Assembly (NCBI RefSeq): GCF_900156045.1
Contig: NZ_FTMX01000002.1
Span: forward strand, 925,433-989,432
Source of the DNA: Peribacillus simplex
GTDB lineage: Bacteria > Bacillota > Bacilli > Bacillales > DSM-1321
Direction: 5' to 3'
DNA length: 64,000 nucleotides
The translations under genes and the position numbers were made by a program. Positions 17,745-26,650 of the stretch are shown here, piece by piece; position 1 is the first letter of the stretch; each line of letters starts with the position of its first letter. The notes under the pieces were generated by a model that did no database searches, was not told the DNA's origin, and saw only the letters and a program-made list of their open reading frames with translations.

Positions 17745-18854
17745 TCAATCCATTCGGCTGGTTTCGGCTCCTTTACGATTTCTTTTCCTTACAACAGCAA
17801 TCACCAACAATAACAGGGGAATGATCGTTTGCATCAAAATACTTTGTAAAGGGAAGACGTTGATATCATTACGACTGACATCCACAGAGTTAGGCAACGA
17901 CCAAAGACTGAATATGACAATCAAAATCCCTATCGGCCATACAACAGGACGATAGTCGGAGAGATTCAGCCACTGCGCTGTACCTAAAGCAGATGCATAA
18001 TAAAAAACGGAAATTTTCACAAACGCCCCCACTATCCATACCGCCATGGCGGCGGATTCTACATGTTCAAAAAAGTCGGCAACACTGATGTATCGAGATA
18101 CATTCATCAAGGGGTAAAGCTTTGAGGATGTTGTTGCCCCGAGTACAAAAAGAACTGTAAGATTCACCACAATTAACGTCATCATCACGGCAAACACAGA
18201 CTTCATACCGGATTTCATCCCGTTTTTCATATCCGCCAAAAAAGGAAGAAGAAAAATGATCAGGAAAAACTCGCTGAACCATCCACCCGGTACAATCGAA
18301 CCCTTGATTGGAGGCATGATGCCATTCGCCAATACCGGGAATATATTCTTGAATTCAAGATCAGGAATCAGCAAAAGGATTAAGATACAGAGTGGAAAAA
18401 TGAAAACAGGTACAAACAATTCAGCAGCTCGCCCCAACACTTCTATTCCCCCGCGTACGATGAACGCACACAGAAGCACCATCGATGTCATGATCACACT
18501 GATCGGGGTGCGTACCAGAAAAGAGCCGACAACAAATTCTGCGTAACCTCTAACGATTAGCCCCGTGTTCTGGATATAAAAAAACAAGAGTAAAAAACCG
18601 AAAATTTTCCCCGGAATCCGACCAATGATCTTTTCAGTGAATTGGATGACCGTTTGTTTTGGAAAAAGTTGGTGCAGTTTATAAGCGATATACACCGTCA
18701 AATACCCTATTAGCGCAGCAAAAATGGGGGACAGCCATAAATCAGTTTTGGCATATTTGGCGGTGATACTTGGAACTCCGATAATAGCCGTTGCCACAAT
18801 CGTCGGATACATCATGAATGCCATCTGTAATGATGAAATTTTCCCTTTCTCCAT
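17745..18854 (-). CDS. Spore germination permease, GerAB family (proximal copy)
   Basis: 369 residues, MEKGKISSLQMAFMMYP start, ten predicted transmembrane segments, GerAB family. It is closely similar over its full length to the downstream copy, so a recent tandem duplication is clear. AGGAGG precedes the ATG. In a receptor with one A and one C subunit, two B subunits could give alternative or combined germinant specificities. Confidence 0.9.
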   Translation of the reverse strand: MEKGKISSLQMAFMMYPTIVATAIIGVPSITAKYAKTDLWLSPIFAALIGYLTVYIAYKLHQLFPKQTVIQFTEKIIGRIPGKIFGFLLLFFYIQNTGLIVRGYAEFVVGSFLVRTPISVIMTSMVLLCAFIVRGGIEVLGRAAELFVPVFIFPLCILILLLIPDLEFKNIFPVLANGIMPPIKGSIVPGGWFSEFFLIIFLLPFLADMKNGMKSGMKSVFAVMMTLIVVNLTVLFVLGATTSSKLYPLMNVSRYISVADFFEHVESAAMAVWIVGAFVKISVFYYASALGTAQWLNLSDYRPVVWPIGILIVIFSLWSLPNSVDVSRNDINVFPLQSILMQTIIPLLLLVIAVVRKRNRKGAETSRMD

Positions 18855-18917
18855 CTGCTTCCTCCTTTCTTTAATAGAATGAATTTAATCCTAATCCCGC
18901 AACACCCACTAATAGAC

Positions 18918-19139
18918 TTACTTTTCCATAAACTCTCCAAATGGCCTGAAAAGAGTTTCCACCCATTGAGTGGGTCCTGACATCTGTGGGAGATTGAACA
19001 TGGACAGAACCAAGCCAGTGAGGAGCAGTGTAAGAAATGCCACTTTATCTTTTTTAGGATTTTGTTTCATTTTCGGCCATTCAAACAAAATGATTAAAGC
19101 TACGATAACGGTTGTACAAATAAAAGCCCCCCATCTCAC
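18918..19139 (-). CDS. Small germinant-receptor D-type membrane protein
   Basis: 73 residues with two hydrophobic segments (about 4-20 and 34-51) separated by a basic loop (KMKQNPKKDK). Its size, topology and place inside a gerA-type operon match the D subunits (GerKD, GerUD) known to modulate germination in Bacillus. Its ATG overlaps the end of the GerAC gene by four bases. Assignment rests on context and topology. Confidence 0.65.
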   Translation of the reverse strand: MRWGAFICTTVIVALIILFEWPKMKQNPKKDKVAFLTLLLTGLVLSMFNLPQMSGPTQWVETLFRPFGEFMEK

Positions 19140-20323
19140 TTGTCCTTCACCTCTTTCTCAGACAAACCCGCCGGTTTGTTTATATAGCCCTGTCTTCGAA
19201 TATGGGCCGCAACATCAACTTCCACTTCCATTTCCGCGAATATCTCATCCCAGTGGTTATCTACCTTATTAAACTGTTTAGGATATTTCCTATAGAAATC
19301 TTTACCCAACCCTAAAATGTCCGCTTTCTTATGCTGAGTATGCAGAAAAGTCATCTCGATGCGTTTTTCTATATCTTTTTGATATGCTCGTTCTGCAGCT
19401 TTTAGAGACTTAGGATTTGAAAGGTTTAAATTCGTTCCATTTTGAATAACAGATCCATCTGTATTTATCTTAACCAATAATTTCCATTTGCCATTGATAA
19501 TTTGCGGAACGATCTTGACTTTGGCTGACACTGGACTTAAAGATATCTTCCCTTTCACCCCTTTGGGTTCTATGGTCACGGTATATGATTCCACTTCATC
19601 CCTTAACCACAATAGCCCTCTTGTTTCCTTTTCAGTCAACGTTCCAGTCATTTTATCTTTTTTGAACACGGCTGTTCCGACAATGTAAGGAATTCCCTGT
19701 AATTTCGTTTGCCCTTTCGCTGGCGGCAATATTTTAACGACTGGAAGTGCGGCAGCTTGAGGCCTACCGGTTAACATTTCATCTAAATCCTGCATTGTGA
19801 CCAGCATCCCAATATGTAAATCAGATAGTTCTCTAAGCACTTCCCCTGAATAGTTTTCCAGGGGTGGCAAAGATTCAAGGATAGGCTTTGCTCCCCCTAT
19901 GCTGACATACACATTTGCTTTCTCTCTTGGCTGCGGATGGCGCAGCAAAAAATCCAGCTGCTCTTGAATTCCTTCCTTCGCTAACTTTTCACCGAATACA
20001 AATACTTTACAATGTCCCCAAAATACTTTTCGCGGAAGCTTGCTTTGAAGCTTAGACAATGCATCTGAAATATTGGAGCCTTTTTCGGATCTCACCATTG
20101 TCGTAACCCCACTCCCCCCTTGACTGCTCCCTCCTTGACCGCCTCCACTGCTTATTGAACTTGGAATAAAGACTTGGACGGATAGTTCGATTTGATTATT
20201 ACCACTCTTATCGATGGCGGCTGCTGTGACAATCGCCAAGTCAGTGATTTCTATTCGATCCCAACAACCGCTTAGAAAAGGGGTCGTTCCACAAATAACG
20301 AGTAAAAGAAGGACGCTTTTCAT
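19136..20323 (-). CDS. Spore germination lipoprotein, Ger(x)C family
   Basis: About 395 residues with a lipoprotein signal ending in LSGC, followed by WDRIEITDLAIVTAAAIDK, the classic Ger(x)C N-terminus. It is the C subunit of the germinant receptor, lipid-anchored on the outer face of the spore inner membrane. The ATG at 20323 gives a clean signal peptide and has AAAGAGG nine bases upstream; a GTG at 20380 that overlaps the GerAA stop would add 19 basic residues. Confidence 0.9.
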   Translation of the reverse strand: MKSVLLLLVICGTTPFLSGCWDRIEITDLAIVTAAAIDKSGNNQIELSVQVFIPSSISSGGGQGGSSQGGSGVTTMVRSEKGSNISDALSKLQSKLPRKVFWGHCKVFVFGEKLAKEGIQEQLDFLLRHPQPREKANVYVSIGGAKPILESLPPLENYSGEVLRELSDLHIGMLVTMQDLDEMLTGRPQAAALPVVKILPPAKGQTKLQGIPYIVGTAVFKKDKMTGTLTEKETRGLLWLRDEVESYTVTIEPKGVKGKISLSPVSAKVKIVPQIINGKWKLLVKINTDGSVIQNGTNLNLSNPKSLKAAERAYQKDIEKRIEMTFLHTQHKKADILGLGKDFYRKYPKQFNKVDNHWDEIFAEMEVEVDVAAHIRRQGYINKPAGLSEKEVKDK

Positions 20324-20376
20324 GAAATGACGCCTCTTTCCTTTCTCCAATATCCTTTTTCGCCTCCAGCTATTAT

Positions 20377-21969
20377 TCACTCCGTTTCACTCCCCCTTTT
20401 TGGATTTGGTCTCTGTTCCGGGGCTTGACGGTATACATTAGAATCCCCTGTGAGACGCGGACGTGAATCCATCTTCCACCAAGGAGCCCTCCACAGCACA
20501 TCTTTCAGCTCTTGACCTTTTAACGGTGCCAGTGGCGTTAAGTATGGAACGCCAAAGGAACGCAAGCTGCATAAGTGAATGACAATGGCAATGATCCCCA
20601 TCATGATGCCTAGCAGTCCTAATGTACCGGCAAGCAGCATCATTGGAAAACGCAGCATCCGGAAAGCAATTCCGGCAATATAACGAGGCATCATAAAAGA
20701 AGCGATTCCCGTAATCGCAACCACAATGACCATTGGCGCTGAAACCAAGCCCGCTTGTACGGAAGCTTGACCAATCACTAGCGCTCCAACAATGCTGACG
20801 GCAGAACCTACCTGCTTCGGCAAGCGAACCCCTGCCTCTCTTAGTGCTTCAAACGTAATTTCCATAGCCAATGCCTCTACTATTGCAGGAAAAGGGACCG
20901 ATTCCCGGGATGCTGCTACGCTTAGCAGGAGTGCGGTTGGGACCGCCTCATGATGGAACGTTAAAATAGCAACATAAAGTGAAGGAAGCAAAAGAGATAA
21001 TCCCATAAAAAAATATCGTAACCAACGGATAAAAGTGCCTGCCATAAAACGTTGAGCATAATCCTCTTGTGATTGAATCAAAGAAAAGAAGGATATTGGT
21101 GCAATTAAAGTAAAAGGGGTTCCTTCTACAAGAATGACAGCCCGTCCCTCCAGCAAGCTGGCACAGGCTACATCCGGCCGTTCTGTCGACATGATCTGAG
21201 GGAACGGTGAAAACGGATTGTCCTCGATCATTTCCTCGATGTACTCGCTTTCTAAAATGCCGTCTATTTTAATTCGTTCCAACCGAGCTGTAATCTCTTC
21301 AATCAGTGTTTTATCCGCAAGTCCATCAATATAAGCAATTGAAACATTCGTCCTGGTAAGAGTTCCAATCTTCATCGATTGTATTTTAAGGGCAGGGCTT
21401 TTGATAATACGTCGTAATTGTGACGTATTTACTTCTAGAGATTCAATAAATCCCTCTCGTGATCCCCTAACTCCCCCCTCTGCCACAGGTTCTTCAATCG
21501 CTCGCTTTTCCCACTTGGACAATCCTAGAGAAAATCCATAGCTTTCCCCTTCATATAGGAGGATCGGGTTTCCAGAGGAAATCGATTCAATGCAATCCGC
21601 CAACATATTCACTTTTACCACTTTAGGAACGGGCATTTTATGTTCAATAAACTCATTTAATGGTTGTGGTTCTTTTGACGACTCTTGCATGAGTGGAGAT
21701 AGCACGTATTGCTCTATCGCTTCGATGTCTGAGAGTCCCGCAATGTAAATGAGCATCGCCCGCGTCTTTCCGAAAAGTAAGAACGAGCGGAACATGACAT
21801 CCGAGCAATTATCATATACAGAACGAAGTGTTTCTACATTTTGACTGAAATTCGCATCAAGTGAATCTGCAGGCTTGGAATCTAGGTAATCATTTTGTAC
21901 CAGGGATTTTTTTTCTTTCTTTTTTCTTAACAATTTGCCAACATTACGAATCAAGCTGGTTACCCCCAT
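20377..21969 (-). CDS. Spore germination protein, GerAA family
   Basis: 530 residues: a large N-terminal hydrophilic domain (to about residue 300), then five or six membrane segments, then a proline-rich basic tail. Family segments include IAYIDGLADKTLIEEI, RPDVACASLLEGRAVILVEGTPFTLIAP and EALAMEITFEALREAGVRLPKQVGSAVSIVGALVIGQASVQAGLVS. It is the A subunit of a germinant receptor and first gene of an A-C-D-B-B operon. A sigma-G promoter is expected; I saw only a poor candidate. Confidence 0.92.
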   Translation of the reverse strand: MGVTSLIRNVGKLLRKKKEKKSLVQNDYLDSKPADSLDANFSQNVETLRSVYDNCSDVMFRSFLLFGKTRAMLIYIAGLSDIEAIEQYVLSPLMQESSKEPQPLNEFIEHKMPVPKVVKVNMLADCIESISSGNPILLYEGESYGFSLGLSKWEKRAIEEPVAEGGVRGSREGFIESLEVNTSQLRRIIKSPALKIQSMKIGTLTRTNVSIAYIDGLADKTLIEEITARLERIKIDGILESEYIEEMIEDNPFSPFPQIMSTERPDVACASLLEGRAVILVEGTPFTLIAPISFFSLIQSQEDYAQRFMAGTFIRWLRYFFMGLSLLLPSLYVAILTFHHEAVPTALLLSVAASRESVPFPAIVEALAMEITFEALREAGVRLPKQVGSAVSIVGALVIGQASVQAGLVSAPMVIVVAITGIASFMMPRYIAGIAFRMLRFPMMLLAGTLGLLGIMMGIIAIVIHLCSLRSFGVPYLTPLAPLKGQELKDVLWRAPWWKMDSRPRLTGDSNVYRQAPEQRPNPKRGSETE

Positions 21970-22320
21970 TTTTTTGCAGGTCGCTCTAACTCCATTTTTC
22001 TATGTTTCTTCATTAAGGGTATTTTATACAGAAAATCCTGAGCCCGGCCTGAACTTAATTTTCATTTAAGCATTTGATTAAACCGTAAACATTTGTGATA
22101 TCCTGTTTGTATTTAATGGCTATGGGGTATATCAAAAACCGAGGCTATAGATTAGTCGAAAATATCTTCTCAGTTGAAGTATGGATTTTGACCAAGATAT
22201 GCAAGGCCATAAAGTAGGGGATACTTTTTAAAGGATGGATATTCGCTTTAAAATACCTCTGCTTTTTTATCTTTTTCATGGGCAATCAGACTAAAACATT
22301 AGAAGATAAGGGAGATTTCT
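21970..22320. other. Divergent intergenic region, 351 bp
   Basis: Separates the germination operon from the antiporter gene. It contains the sigma-B-like promoter at 22105 and a leader of about 180 nt for the antiporter. I recognise no known riboswitch in the leader. Confidence 0.4.
22105..22130 (+). promoter_or_regulatory. Putative sigma-B promoter of the Na+/H+ antiporter
   Basis: GTTTGT, 14-nt spacer, GGGTAT; the general stress consensus is GTTTAA-N12-14-GGGTAT. Located 190 bp upstream of the antiporter start. General-stress control of an antiporter is reasonable. Confidence 0.5.
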
Positions 22321-24390
22321 ATGTCATTCTTAATTACATTGCTCGGATTATTAGTTTCCACAATAATCGCGACAATATTAAATGCCAAATGGACTCGTAT
22401 TCCACTACCGATATATCAGATATCCATGGGGGCAGTGCTTTCATTATTGCCATTTCAATTATCGTTGGATTTTCATTCAGAATTATTCATGATCTGTGTC
22501 ATTGCTCCGCTGCTCTTTACAGAAGGAAAAAATACGTCCCGTAAAGAAATGCTTGAATTGCGTAAGCCTATTCTGTTATTGGCCTTTGGGTTAGTATTCG
22601 TGACCGTTTTTGCAGGAGGGTTTTTCATCCACTGGTTAATACCCGATATGCCGATGGCTGTCGCTTTTGCTTTAGCAGCCACGATTACCCCTACGGATGC
22701 CGTAGCAGTACAATCGATTACAAGAGGGTTGAAATTGCCCGGAAATATGATGCCCATCCTTGAAGGTGAATCACTTTTCAATGATGCTGCTGGAATCGTT
22801 GCTTTTAAAGTGGCCCTGGCAGCTGCCTTAACTGGAGTGTTTTCTATAAAAGATGCTTCGCTTAATTTTATATTTGTAGCTTTGGGCGGTATTTTTATAG
22901 GGATCCTATTGGGCTATTTAATCGTTAAATTACGATTATTTTTACGGGTTCATGGACTTGAAGAAATCTCCATGTCAACTGTCATTGAACTGATTACGCC
23001 TTTTGCCATATATATGGTAGCTGAAGAATTCCATGTATCCGGAATCTTGGCAGTGGTTGCTGCAGGTGTAATTCATGGCATCGAGCGGGACCGCCTTCAG
23101 AGTTCCACAACTAAATTGCAAATTGTATCAACTAATACATGGTCTGTATTAGGTTATGTTTTGAATGGACTTGTATTTGCTTTATTAGGATTCATGTTAC
23201 CGAGTGTTTATCAGGAGATTGAGTCCGACTTAAATAGGGGTAATCTTTTTGGGATAAGTGTTTTGATCGTTCTTTTATTATTGGTGATCCGTTTTATTTG
23301 GGTATACATTTTGCATGATACTTTTACGAAAAACAGAGTGAATCCATTAGAGCAATTCATCATGTCAAGGGTTCATCCAGAAGATGGCGAAGACAACGAT
23401 GATGGGAATGTTTCAAGATCACGATTTGCATTTTTGACATCCGTTAGCGGCATTCATGGCACCATTACATTGGCTACAGCTTTATCCATACCATATTTCA
23501 TGCCGGATGACTCTTTATTCCCGATGCGTAATACAGTCTTGTTTATCGCAGCTTGCGTCATATTGTTAAGCGTCATATTGGCTACGGTACTCTTGCCATT
23601 ACTGGTAAAGACACCGATTGAATTCAAAGATGAACGCCTAACCCCTGATGAGGCTTATAAAATTGTTTTAAATAAAACGATCGATCAGCTGAGCAAAGAA
23701 GCAACCATCGATAATCAGAAAGCAGTCCATCAAGTGATGGAAGATTTAAATGAACAACTGATAGATTTGGAGCGGGGAATAACGAATAGACCGGATAATC
23801 GGACAATACGTGATTTAGTGGAGCTAGGTGCCAACAAGGAATTGGAGGTCGTTTCTGGATTAGTCGAAAAAGGGACTATATCGGAAACAGCCTTTGAACT
23901 TTATAAAGTATATATTTCAAGAACCTTAAATTATATGCAAAAACCTTCGCTGAAAAGGGCTTGGGTCAATTTGCAGGCGATTCTTTTCAAGAAAAAGATC
24001 AATGTCAAATGGGATAAGAAATGGGAAGCGAAATTAGAGGACTCCATCGTTAAAAATGCTGACCTGATCCGGGAGTTCCGTAAAGCACAAAAAGAAGCTT
24101 CAAAGGAAGCTATTTCATTGATCAAACAACAAACTGCACCTGAAAACCGTCATGAAGTCATGCTTGTCATTCAAAGATATAATCGTTATTTGAATCCATT
24201 CGGAACATTAAGTGAAAAAGAAGCAAATCGCTTTAAAGAGATGGTGAGTCATTTTCAGTTGAATGCGATGCAAATCGAACGTGATATCATTCAGCAAATG
24301 GTTGAAGATGAGCAAATATCCATGCAAACAGCCACTGAGCTTAGACAACACTTAATCTATGATGAAATGTTAATGATAGAAAGCCGATAA
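22321..24390 (+). CDS. Na+/H+ antiporter, CPA1 family (NhaP/YvgP type)
   Basis: 689 residues: about 12 membrane segments to residue 430, then a long hydrophilic, partly coiled-coil C-terminal domain of some 260 residues. The ITPTDAVAVQSITRG and GESLFNDAAGIVAF segments (near residues 123-162) contain the conserved Asp residues of CPA1 exchangers. It exports Na+ (or K+) in exchange for protons and should help pH and salt homeostasis; the soluble tail is probably regulatory. AAGGGAGATTTCT precedes the ATG, and a terminator follows. Confidence 0.9.
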   Translation: MSFLITLLGLLVSTIIATILNAKWTRIPLPIYQISMGAVLSLLPFQLSLDFHSELFMICVIAPLLFTEGKNTSRKEMLELRKPILLLAFGLVFVTVFAGGFFIHWLIPDMPMAVAFALAATITPTDAVAVQSITRGLKLPGNMMPILEGESLFNDAAGIVAFKVALAAALTGVFSIKDASLNFIFVALGGIFIGILLGYLIVKLRLFLRVHGLEEISMSTVIELITPFAIYMVAEEFHVSGILAVVAAGVIHGIERDRLQSSTTKLQIVSTNTWSVLGYVLNGLVFALLGFMLPSVYQEIESDLNRGNLFGISVLIVLLLLVIRFIWVYILHDTFTKNRVNPLEQFIMSRVHPEDGEDNDDGNVSRSRFAFLTSVSGIHGTITLATALSIPYFMPDDSLFPMRNTVLFIAACVILLSVILATVLLPLLVKTPIEFKDERLTPDEAYKIVLNKTIDQLSKEATIDNQKAVHQVMEDLNEQLIDLERGITNRPDNRTIRDLVELGANKELEVVSGLVEKGTISETAFELYKVYISRTLNYMQKPSLKRAWVNLQAILFKKKINVKWDKKWEAKLEDSIVKNADLIREFRKAQKEASKEAISLIKQQTAPENRHEVMLVIQRYNRYLNPFGTLSEKEANRFKEMVSHFQLNAMQIERDIIQQMVEDEQISMQTATELRQHLIYDEMLMIESR

Positions 24391-24395
24391 AATAC

Positions 24396-24432
24396 AAAGG
24401 GACACCGATACAACAGCGAGCGGTGTCTCTTT
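24396..24432 (+). terminator. Terminator of the antiporter gene
   Basis: AAAGGGACACCG / CGGTGTCTCTTT stem with T-rich flank directly after the stop codon. Confidence 0.85.
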
Positions 24433-24761
24433 ATTTAAATCCAAAGGGGGTCAAACAACAGGAGTAATACCACAGGAAAAATGAAATGAAAAGACCTGCT
24501 ATAGGTCGAGCAGGTATAAGGGATTTTAGTTTAAGTTGGTACGGTATCTTCCTGGCACTTGAACCCATTATCCTTTTTGGAATTCTTGTTCAGTCAAATG
24601 CAAAGTTAATCGTTTTGCAGCTTTAACTGTTGTTTCAATTGAACATACCGCAGTTAATGCATGCATCATGAAGCCGGTGTGTTATATGAAAATGCCTTTC
24701 CTGACGGTTTATTATTTTCTTGCGGTTCAGCTTTACACCGCTCTAACTGATCAATCCACAC
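24433..24761. other. Intergenic region, 329 bp, possible gene remnant
   Basis: No convincing gene. A short minus-strand frame at 24568-24669 encodes 33 residues (starting MMHALTAVCSIET) without a clear ribosome site and may be the tail of a lost gene. Confidence 0.3.
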
Positions 24762-25181
24762 TCAATTCCTTCTCTTATCAAGTCCATCATTCAATATTTT
24801 CATTTGGAAGCGAAAGTAGAGATAGAATATGGTCCAAATGATCATATAGAATGGTATGAAAATCCCAATTCCTATAGCAAATCCTTTTAAGCTGAAAGGA
24901 ATCCAACCAACAAAGAAGGATAATAGAAAGTAAAGAATGCTGACGGTCAGGAAGTGCAGAATGGTTTGAGATAACAAACTCCAGTTTTCATTTTCAAAGA
25001 AGAGTGTTGCCGTGCTGAAGAACCAGCCGCATAATATGCAGCCAATGGCGTTTTTTACAAATATTCCACTGTCCAATGAAGCAGCTTCCCCAAAAGCGAT
25101 CACCCCAAAACATGTCAGCACCATTACGAGTGCCCCAAAGCAAATCCCAACAAAGCTGCGGAATAATAGTGTTTTCATCAT
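24762..25181 (-). CDS. DUF3021 family membrane protein
   Basis: About 139 residues with four hydrophobic segments, DUF3021 type. Its start overlaps the stop codon of the LytTR gene (ATGA, with a second ATG following), with GGAAGGG upstream. DUF3021 membrane proteins are typically paired with stand-alone LytTR regulators, where the membrane protein is thought to restrain the regulator. Confidence 0.8.
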   Translation of the reverse strand: MMKTLLFRSFVGICFGALVMVLTCFGVIAFGEAASLDSGIFVKNAIGCILCGWFFSTATLFFENENWSLLSQTILHFLTVSILYFLLSFFVGWIPFSLKGFAIGIGIFIPFYMIIWTIFYLYFRFQMKILNDGLDKRRN

Positions 25182-25633
25182 AATCCCTTCCTTTTCCATT
25201 GAAATGCTTTCTTGATCCCTTGAACATAGTGGCGGGAAACATATTCTTTTTCCCCTGATCGGAAGTACACACATAAGGTCCCGTTGAAAAACGCCTCGAA
25301 TCTGCTTAACTCATCCAAATTGGCAATCACTGACTTGGACAATCGCACGAATTGATTACCGGGAAGGTCCATTTCCAGTTCATATAACCTTTCTTTCATT
25401 TCGAAAGTACCCTGTTTTGTCCGCACCATTATGGAATCTTGCTCTGTGAACAAATAGATAATTTCTTCCGCCCGGAAGACATGCTGCATTTCTCCCTTCC
25501 TGCCGACAAAATACGGTCTTTTCCTCTCCTTCAAGCGCTCCATCAGTTCCTGCACTTCCTCATTCCATTCATGATTGCGGATAAGCACCTCTATCGCTTG
25601 GACCTCCTCATCTATCTCTATGTTTATTTTCAT
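25178..25633 (-). CDS. LytTR-domain DNA-binding regulator
   Basis: About 151 residues. A short N-terminal helix-rich segment (to about 45) precedes a LytTR domain (about 50-148: YFVGRKGEMQHVFRAEEIIYLFTEQDSIMVRTKQGTFEMKERLYELE ... FVRLSKSVIANLDEL). There is no receiver domain, so it is not a classical response regulator. AGGGAGG precedes the ATG at 25633, which is chosen over one 17 codons upstream. It is coupled to the DUF3021 gene and probably autoregulates this pair. Confidence 0.85.
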   Translation of the reverse strand: MKINIEIDEEVQAIEVLIRNHEWNEEVQELMERLKERKRPYFVGRKGEMQHVFRAEEIIYLFTEQDSIMVRTKQGTFEMKERLYELEMDLPGNQFVRLSKSVIANLDELSRFEAFFNGTLCVYFRSGEKEYVSRHYVQGIKKAFQWKRKGL

Positions 25634-25753
25634 CTCTGCGACCTCCCTTTGCTTATAATGTAAGTATATTGATATTTTTGACAATTCGCTTGTGATTTCC
25701 AGCTACATGCCACTTTATAGCAATAACATGCTTGAAATGGATACTCAGATACA

Positions 25754-25794
25754 TTAAAGAACCGTCCAAATAATTGGACGGCCCTTTAATATAA
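25754..25794 (-). terminator. Terminator of the thioesterase gene
   Basis: TTAAAGAACCGTCCAA (25754-25769) and TTGGACGGCCCTTTAA (25774-25789) form a long stem with a 4-nt loop, 40 nt past the hotdog gene. Confidence 0.8.
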
Positions 25795-25834
25795 AATCTA
25801 ATTCTGATTTTAAATGCGTTTATTTTGATTAAGA

Positions 25835-26323
25835 TCACTCTTTGCTTGTAAAAGTACTTGGCATCACAACAGCGATTACCTCTCCACGGGCGCAAAGTTT
25901 ATCGATGGCAAAAACCTCTGTTTCGATTCTCCACTTCTTAGGATGTATTTCATGAACCGTCCCAACGGCTATTAATGGCACATCATTTGGGGTTGGCTTT
26001 ACGAAATCCACTTTCAGTGAAGCTGTCACGAACCTTGGAGGCTCCACTCCCTCTCCAACTTCATGACCATTTTTACGATGCAATGCAATAGCAGCGGAAC
26101 CTGTTCCATGACAATCAATTAAAGATGCAATCAAGCCGCCATAAACAAATCCTGGAATTGCGATATGCTCTGGTCGTGGTGTATAAATTGTCCTTGTTTG
26201 CTCGCCTTGCCAACCCGTTCGAAAATGATGACCATCATTGTTTAAGCGACCACATCCATAACACCATGCAAATTCATCTGGATAATCATCTTGAATCGCT
26301 TTTAGAACATTCTCCTCCATCAT
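25835..26323 (-). CDS. Hotdog-fold thioesterase, PaaI/YigI-like
   Basis: 162 residues with a hotdog fold. A Cys-containing N-terminal motif (WCYGCGRLNNDGHHF) precedes IPGFVYGGLIASLIDCHGTGSA, which forms the central helix with its probable catalytic Asp/His, and the strand FVTASLKVDFVKPTP. It likely hydrolyses acyl-CoA thioesters in the cytosol. GGGGGAGAG lies before an ATG-ATG pair; either may be used. Monocistronic. Confidence 0.8.
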   Translation of the reverse strand: MMEENVLKAIQDDYPDEFAWCYGCGRLNNDGHHFRTGWQGEQTRTIYTPRPEHIAIPGFVYGGLIASLIDCHGTGSAAIALHRKNGHEVGEGVEPPRFVTASLKVDFVKPTPNDVPLIAVGTVHEIHPKKWRIETEVFAIDKLCARGEVIAVVMPSTFTSKE

Positions 26324-26650
26324 CTCTCCCCCTTTTTCAGAATATTATAACACCATTAAAGGGTATTCGGTCTATTTGGGTAATTGGTGAAAGATTAGTT
26401 TTTTTGTAATTCCGTGATTCTTTATTAAGGCTACGTCCAAGTTTTAATAAAGTAAACTGACGCAGCTTTATACATACTGCGGAAATCGACAACATAAAAT
26501 AAAAAGTTTGCAAGAATCACCCTGCCCCTTTACTCGATATAAATGACAAAGTCCCCTGTTAGCGTGCAGCATTCAGGAGCTTTCCTTTGACTAATATATA
26601 GTTAAGAAGTGTCTGCCATTGCATTGACTAATTTCAGGCTTACCTTCTTA
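26324..26650. other. Intergenic region, 327 bp
   Basis: AT-rich, no gene, RNA or strong hairpin recognised. It should contain the promoter of the thioesterase gene and the 3' region of the glycosyltransferase operon. Confidence 0.4.

Noticed and set aside
22000..22060. Possible sigma-G promoter of the germination operon (TGTATA ... CATAGAA)
   Set aside because: The spacing of 20 nt is too long for sigma-G; not listed as a feature.
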